Assembly: GCF_027595985.1 (NCBI RefSeq)
Contig: NC_073313.1
Coordinates: 215,824,066 to 215,888,065, forward strand
Source: Sorex araneus
Lineage: Eukaryota; Chordata; Mammalia; Eulipotyphla; Soricidae
Direction: 5' to 3'
Length of the DNA: 64,000 nucleotides
This document shows, piece after piece, positions 58,673 through 64,000 of the stretch; the stretch's first letter is position 1, and each line of letters opens with the position of its first letter. Both the position numbers and the translations under genes were made by a program. Under the pieces are notes generated by a model that was not told where the DNA came from, searched no databases, and saw only the letters and a program-made list of their open reading frames with translations.

Positions 58673-59217
58673 TAAAAAAAAAAAAAACTTTTTTTAACTT
58701 TCCAAAAAAAAATTTTTTTATTTTTTTATTTTTATTTTTTTATTAATTAGTCATTGTGAGGGTACAGTTACAGAGTTTCATGCTTGTGTTACAGACATAC
58801 AATTCTTGAGCTCCCATCCCTCCACCAGTGCCCATTCTTCTCCACCGATGGCCCCAGGGTACTTCCCACCCCCCCCCATCCTGTCACCCCTACCCCACCC
58901 CGCCCCTGTGACAGGGCATTCCTTTTTGTTCTCTCTCTCCTTTTGGGTGTTGTGGCTTGCAATGGAGGTACTGGGTGGCTATCGCATTCAATCTATAGTC
59001 TGCTTTCAACCCACCGCTCCAGGATGGGGGTAGGTGGGAGGGACCCTGGGGCCATCGATGGAGGAGAATGGGCGCTGGTGGAGGGATGGGTACTTGAGTA
59101 TTGTATGTCTGTAACACAAGCATGAAACTCGTAACTGTACCCTCACAGTGACTCATTAATAAAAATAAATGAATTAATTAAATAAAATAAAAAATATTTT
59201 TTGAAAGTTAAAAAAAA
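58673..59217. repeat. Large inverted repeat built from L1 3' ends
   Basis: The left arm (58673-58862) is the L1 3' end in reverse; the right arm (59040-59217) is nearly the same sequence forward. Both arms contain 'gtatgtctgtaacacaagca' and the 'gtaccctcaca' terminus, and both continue past the poly(A) into similar 'aactttc' and A/T-run flanks. The spacer (58863-59039) holds more L1 3' UTR with C-rich runs. The arms could fold into a hairpin of roughly 180 bp. Confidence 0.85.
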
Positions 59218-59221
59218 ATCT

Positions 59222-59420
59222 TTTTTTAAAATTTATTCTTTTATTGAATCACCATGTGGAAAGTTCCAAAGCTTTCAGGTTTAAGTCTCAGTTAGACAAT
59301 GCTCGAACACCCATCCCTTCACCAGTGCACATATTCCACCACCAAGAATCACAGTATACCCCCCCTCCCCCCCACCTCCCCAGCCCCCCACCCCGCATGT
59401 GTAACTGGTAAATTTTACTT
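59222..59420 (-). mobile_element. LINE-1 3' end, older type, with C-rich run
   Basis: T run, 'ttattgaatcaccatgtgga', 'cacccatcccttcaccagtg' and a C-rich tract at 59360-59395. It abuts the inverted repeat. Confidence 0.75.
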
Positions 59421-62224
59421 TACTTTCACTTTACTTTGATTACATTCAATAATTCAACAAAAAATTCACTATTATTGATTTGGAGTTTCTCCCCCCTAAA
59501 GTAGACCTGCTGAAAAGAAAGCATTTGATAATTTGTTTTCCATTCCTTAGAATGAAGAGATATGAGGTCGAGAGGCCACACTAGCAGCCGCACGGGTTTG
59601 GATTTCTGTATTTTAGCATAAAAAGAAACATTTTTTAAGGAACAAAAAAGGGTTATGCCTAACTTCAACTATTTTCCTCTTCTAAACCGAGAAACATTTG
59701 TGTTGGGGCTAGATATTTCTAAGATTTGGAAAAGTAAAGGGATTTGAGTTTTTTTATTTAATTTTTATGTAAGGTTAAGTAGAATTTTATTTTGTATGTT
59801 ATATTTTATACTTATTTAATTATTGTTTCAAAAGTTATTGGATGGTTTAGATTTAAGATTCCTGTATTAAATTGAGCTCCACTGTACTTTTTCAGTCTCA
59901 AGGAGACTGGGAACAGGGGTAGTAGTAGAAAAGGGGCCAAGTTTTAAATTATAAAGGCTTGAGGAATAGCTCAGCTCTGTTACTTTTTGTATGCAATATC
60001 AGAAGGATCTGGAGGGAAGATGTCCAAAATCCCAAATAAAAAAGTTTAATGCTCCCAAAGCTAAAACCCAATAGCATCCTAGAGATGTGGTTAAGCAGAA
60101 CTGTTGATAAACTTCAAGTCTAAGACTTAACAGACAGGTTACCTCTTCCCCCTTTCTACATTAGTTTCCCCAGGGAAAGTTGAAGACAGGCCTCTTGTAG
60201 TGCTCAGCTTATAATGCTTATTTAAGAAGTTAGTGAATAATAACCATTAGAGTTCTCTAGGTAAGCCAGCTTGAATTGAAGATGCTTCTTTTGTTTCCTT
60301 ACTTTAAATTAGAGCTTCTGGTCCTTGGGGATTACATTAAGAGTGATGAGTCATATCTGAAAAGAGGAAGGGAAAGTGCTATCAAATATCATGTTGATTC
60401 ATAAGAATAGGCCTGAGGGTTTTGTTCATAGCATTTCAATGGAGGCCCGAAAGCATAAAGAAAGACCAGACAATAAGGGATTTTAACAAAGAGCTACTAT
60501 TTGCTCTCAGAGACCAGAAAAACACAGTTTCAAATAGAACAAATTCTATTTCATAGAAAAGATTTTTGCCTTTTTTTCCCTCATTCCATTTTCACAAAAC
60601 GGTCAAGTATAGAAATAAAAAATACTCAGATTTCAAGCACAAAATATTTTGCCACCTGCTAGGTATTTTGCCATCCAGTTAAAATATTTTACATTCTTTG
60701 TTACAAAACCTTAAGATACTTGTGGGGTGGAGTGAATTTTTCCTCTGGGTAAACTGTTAGACTCTTTTGGATGAAAGTCAAACACTTCTGTAATTTCCTA
60801 CACCATATTTAGCTCTTTTGGATTCTCTAATTTCAAGTATGCCTCTGGAATGTCAAGAAGATGCCAATTATTATTTTAAATGTCTTTTAATATGATATGA
60901 AATAATATAATATAAAATAGTTCTTAGGGACCACTGGAATTAAGGTAGAGTGCTTAACTTTTAGTAAAGTGGAAACCTCTTAAAGAACTGAAGAGAACTT
61001 CCATTAGTCTCTATCTGTGGAAGTAAGTTTGAAAGGAATTTTATCCTTTATTTATAGAAAACAGATTATCTTTTAAGTTAGCAAATGGTCCAAATTCTTG
61101 TTTCAGTGCCAATGGTTCTTCTGGAGTTATTTTGTCCAAAGTATTGGCATTTGTGTCAAGCTTTAAAGATTTCATAATATAGCTCTGGTAATATTTTGGA
61201 GTAAACTTTCTATAGTTGTTTCCAGTTTAAGAAGCCTATGGTTAGAAACTCTATCATAGCCAGCTTCTTTAATTCCCTGAAAAAGGCTTATGAGGTTTAT
61301 TGTATTGGCGTCTGTAGGGAAAGAGTGATAGCATATGGAGACATCATGAGATCATCTAATCCATACTAAAATCATTTAAAATAGAAGGGTTTTTAATCAA
61401 GGTTTCCAAGGGATTTGTTACATCAGTGATTGCAGTATGACTAGGCCTATAACAATAAAAGAGGCTTGCTTGCCTTTCTGATCAAGAACCAAACAAAGGA
61501 TGAATTCTTTCCTAAGAAGCTTATGACTAATTCAGGTCTCTACAAGCATTCCAGGAACAAGATTCTTTTTGGTTACCAAGATCATAAACGTGATCCCAGA
61601 GGCTTAGAAACCAAAGCAGAATATATATATACATATATATATTTAAGTATATATATATATATATATAGTGTCTCAATTGTAATGTGAACCATTTCTTTTT
61701 TCATCACTATTTCTTAGATAGTTTTCCTCGTCCTCTAACATTGAGAAATACAAGTGTTTTCAGCTAGCTTAATGGACTTATTTTCAAATAAGGCTGACTT
61801 AAATAACAACACCAAAAAATAATTAATAGAGAAAACACTTTACTACCTTATATTCTTTGCTCTGGTCCCCTTATATTTAGTAATGTGACCTTGAACATGT
61901 CAGTTAAATTCCCTAAAACTGAATTTCTTTTTCTGCATGAAAGGAAATGACTCACACTTTAGATTACTGAGTCTCTTTTAGTTCTAACAACCTATAACCC
62001 GATTTATCATAAAGCAAAATTGAAACAATTCTGTGACCTTTATCTGGAAGAAAAGACAGTGGGAGGGAAACATGATAGGAATTTTTTCTCAATTCTCCCA
62101 CTCCCAGAAATACTACAAATGGTTGTTGATTCAAAACTTTATTAGTCATGTTAATCATATGAAAAATCTATATATTTGACGACAAAATGGTAAACATCTA
62201 AGCTAGCATCTTTTATTTTTCTTA
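59421..62224. other. Repeat-poor stretch, nothing recognised
   Basis: About 2.8 kb without SINE or L1 hallmarks and no coding frame that looks real, apart from a TA microsatellite listed separately. Confidence 0.45.
61619..61668. repeat. (TA)n microsatellite
   Basis: 'atatatatatacatatatat' with a 'ttaag' interruption and a second TA run. Confidence 0.93.
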
Positions 62225-62370
62225 TGATCCATTTCAATTGGTAGGTGGGAGAAGGCTTGGGTCTACACAGCAGTGGTCAGAGCTTACTCCCAGGCACCAC
62301 ATACAGCACCAGGGATTGAACCAGGATTTCCTTATTTCATGTACTAAAGATTTACTTTAACTCCAGTCAT
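62225..62370 (-). repeat. Old SINE-A
   Basis: 'ttgggtctacacagcagtgg', 'gggattgaaccaggatttcc' and 'tttaactccagtcat' in reverse order. It lies directly beside a younger forward copy. Confidence 0.65.
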
Positions 62371-62385
62371 AAAGATTTACTTTTA

Positions 62386-62564
62386 GGGGCCGGAGTGATA
62401 GCACAGCGGGTAGGGCGTTTGCCTTGCACACGGCCGACCCGGGTTCGATTCCCAGCATCCCATATGGTCCCCTGAGCACCGCCAGGGGTAATTCCTGAGT
62501 GCAGAGCCAGGAGCAACCCTTGTGCATCGCCGGGTGTGACCCAAAAAGCAAAAAAAAAAAAAAA
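62386..62564 (+). repeat. SINE-A, near-consensus, with 15-bp TSD
   Basis: This is the best reference copy. The head 'ggggccggagtgatagcaca' contains an A-box match ('tagcacagcgg', 62399-62409). The B box 'gggttcgattcc' (62441-62452) is intact, so both internal RNA polymerase III promoter elements remain. It ends 'gtgtgacccaaaaagc' and a long poly(A). 'aaagatttactttta' flanks it exactly at 62371-62385 and 62565-62579. A third similar copy of that motif lies at 62346-62358. Confidence 0.97.
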
Positions 62565-62579
62565 AAAGATTTACTTTTA

Positions 62580-63369
62580 ATGGTTTTACTTCATACACAC
62601 AGACAACTCGTACTTTTCTCTAACAGACCAACTCCTCGTCTTTGACTTTGAGGATAGGGAAAGGGGGAGAACATTAAGTTGTTAAGCATTTTATTGTGAT
62701 TCTTGAGATTTCCTCAAAAGGCAGAAGAATTTGGGGTATTAAAGACTATCAGAAAGATCCAATAATAGTATAATACAATATCCAGTTTTGGTTAGATAGT
62801 GCAATTAATAGACTGAGAATAGGAAAAGAAGCTAATATAAAATGTTTGATTTTATGAATCTGATGTCTGAAAACAAAAGCATTGCATATGCTTCCTACTC
62901 TGTGCTCTGTTTGCTCAAATATATACTGCTAAACATCCTAGAGATAGTGAACTTTTACTTACAATATATATGGGAAAAGTTGACTAAATTATTCCAAAGT
63001 GTTCCACATAAAATATATAAAAGCTAATGTCCTTATATGCTTCTAGAACTAGTCTTGGTGAAAAGTTAAATATTTTATAAGACATAATTGACAAATACTT
63101 GAATTGACATCTGCTTAGTGTGTCAGGTTGTGGAAGGTTAGGTTGTTCCAGCGACACCATTGGGCAAATTACTAACCATTGCAAATAATGGTGCACAAAA
63201 AGGAAATAGCAGAAGAATCAGTGGTCAATTACTGGTCTATGCTTAGATTTCTCCATCACTAATATGAGAATAAATTAATTTAATTTTTTTATGGAAGTTG
63301 CAAAAGCTGTTATATGTAAAATTAAAATACCCACATTATTAGTCAAAATAATGTAATAGTATTTATAGA
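62580..63369. other. Unique sequence before the RTE fragment
   Basis: No SINE or L1 hallmark and no coding frame of note. Confidence 0.4.
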
Positions 63370-64000
63370 ACTATTATCTTCATTAAGTATAAAATGTTCA
63401 TTGATTTAAAGAAGGCCTTTGATTCTGTTGAGACTTAAGCAGTCATCAAAGCCCTAGCCAAACAGGGCATTCAAACTCAGTACATCAAGATCCTCCTCGA
63501 GCTGTATTATGGATTCACCACCAGGATCTCACTATTCTACAAGGAAGTGATCATTGACGTAAAAAGAGGGGTTCGGCAGGGTGATGCTATTTCACCAAAA
63601 CTCTTAAGTGCTACCCTTGTGAACATCATGCGATGACTGAAATGGGAAGGAATGGGAGTGAAGATAGACGGTCGGCTACTACACCACCTCCACCTCACTG
63701 ATGACATCGTTCTCATAACGCCAAACATTAGCCACGTGGCACAAATGCTGGCTGACTTCGATCACAAGTGTGGAAGGGTCGGACTTCAGTTGAATCTCAG
63801 CAAAACAATGTTCATGGAAAACAAACTAGTCCCTGACATTCCATTTGCTCTCAACGGAATGAACATTTCCGAATGCAGCAGCTATGTGTAGCTGGGTCAA
63901 GAACTCAACATGAGGAACGACTTGGTGCCAGAATTGTGCAGGAGGAAAAGAGCAGCGTGGAACACCTTCAGGAGCATCGAAGAAGTGGTTAAGAAGATGA
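63370..64000 (+). mobile_element. RTE-type non-LTR retrotransposon, reverse transcriptase fragment
   Basis: From 63397 to the window end one frame reads as a reverse-transcriptase domain: 'FIDLKKAFDSVET', 'DVKRGVRQGDAISPKL', the catalytic 'LTDDIVLITPN' (DD at 63700-63705), 'LNLSKTMFMEN' and 'NGMNISECSSYV', then 'RRKRAAWNTFRSIEEVV'. There is no frame change in about 600 bases, and only three nonsense codons (63436-63438, 63634-63636, 63889-63891), each one base from a sense codon. The wording differs from L1 and matches, from memory, RTE elements common in nematode genomes. The 5' edge near 63370 is uncertain: a few residues before FIDL ('KYKM') may belong with a small deletion. The endonuclease is missing and the 3' part runs off the window. 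Confidence 0.88.

Noticed and set aside
62386-62460. tRNA gene candidate from intact A and B boxes
   Set aside because: It is the head of a SINE with a long body, poly(A) and target-site duplication, not a tRNA gene.

Overview
The window looks like mammalian nuclear DNA, most likely from a shrew (Sorex, S. araneus-like). The main evidence is hundreds of bases of two tRNA-headed SINE types that I recognise from memory as shrew-specific, here called SINE-A (about 170 bp) and SINE-B (about 240 bp). Their near-consensus copies lie at 62386-62564 and 37118-37357. A LINE-1 family with a distinctive 3' end also recurs: a block matching 'cactggtggagggatggg', a variable GA tract, and a tail ending near 'gattcaataaa'. 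There are no operons, bacterial signals, CRISPR arrays or intact protein-coding genes. Nearly every open frame above 60 codons lies inside a repeat or a simple-sequence tract. The window is best read as intergenic or intronic DNA built from layered retrotransposon insertions. Species and family names come from memory, not from a search.

Layout. 0-9 kb: L1 3' fragment, SINE-B copies including a long variant, and the first copy of an L1-tailed chimeric element (7957-9029). 9-16 kb: a near-perfect hairpin (9130-9198), an L1 3' end, ancient repeats and SINE-A copies. 16.6-20.1 kb: the longest L1 copy (reverse strand, 5' truncated, dead ORF2). 21.1-22.8 kb: a processed pseudogene of mitochondrial aspartate aminotransferase (GOT2) on the reverse strand, split by a later L1 insertion with a visible target-site duplication. 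23-33 kb: SINEs, L1 tails and microsatellites. 33.6-37.4 kb: two old L1 pieces around a longer chimeric element (34314-36091). 37.4-45.7 kb: mostly unique, with one old L1 interrupted by a SINE-B. 45.7-47 kb: a third chimeric copy. 47-53.6 kb: MIRs, SINEs and simple repeats. 53.6-58.7 kb: a repeat-poor block with one candidate noncoding exon. 58.7-59.4 kb: an L1-derived inverted repeat. 62.2-62.6 kb: a young SINE-A. 63.37 kb to the window end: an open-frame reverse-transcriptase fragment of an RTE-type retrotransposon, unlike the L1 family.

The elements most worth attention are three. First, the RTE fragment, whose protein closely resembles RTE elements of parasitic nematodes and probably belongs to the shrew element reported as horizontally transferred (RTE1_Sar). 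Second, a family of L1-tailed chimeric elements, two of which share the same 5' start and the same extra 3' tail beyond the L1 poly(A). Third, the long SINE-B variant carrying an extra internal block of about 150 bp.

No gene network can be described. The only functional relationship visible is parasitic: SINEs, the GOT2 retrocopy and the chimeric elements have the A-rich tails and target-site duplications expected of passengers on the L1 machinery. All boundaries were read by eye and are usually good to about 10 bp, less for old repeats.
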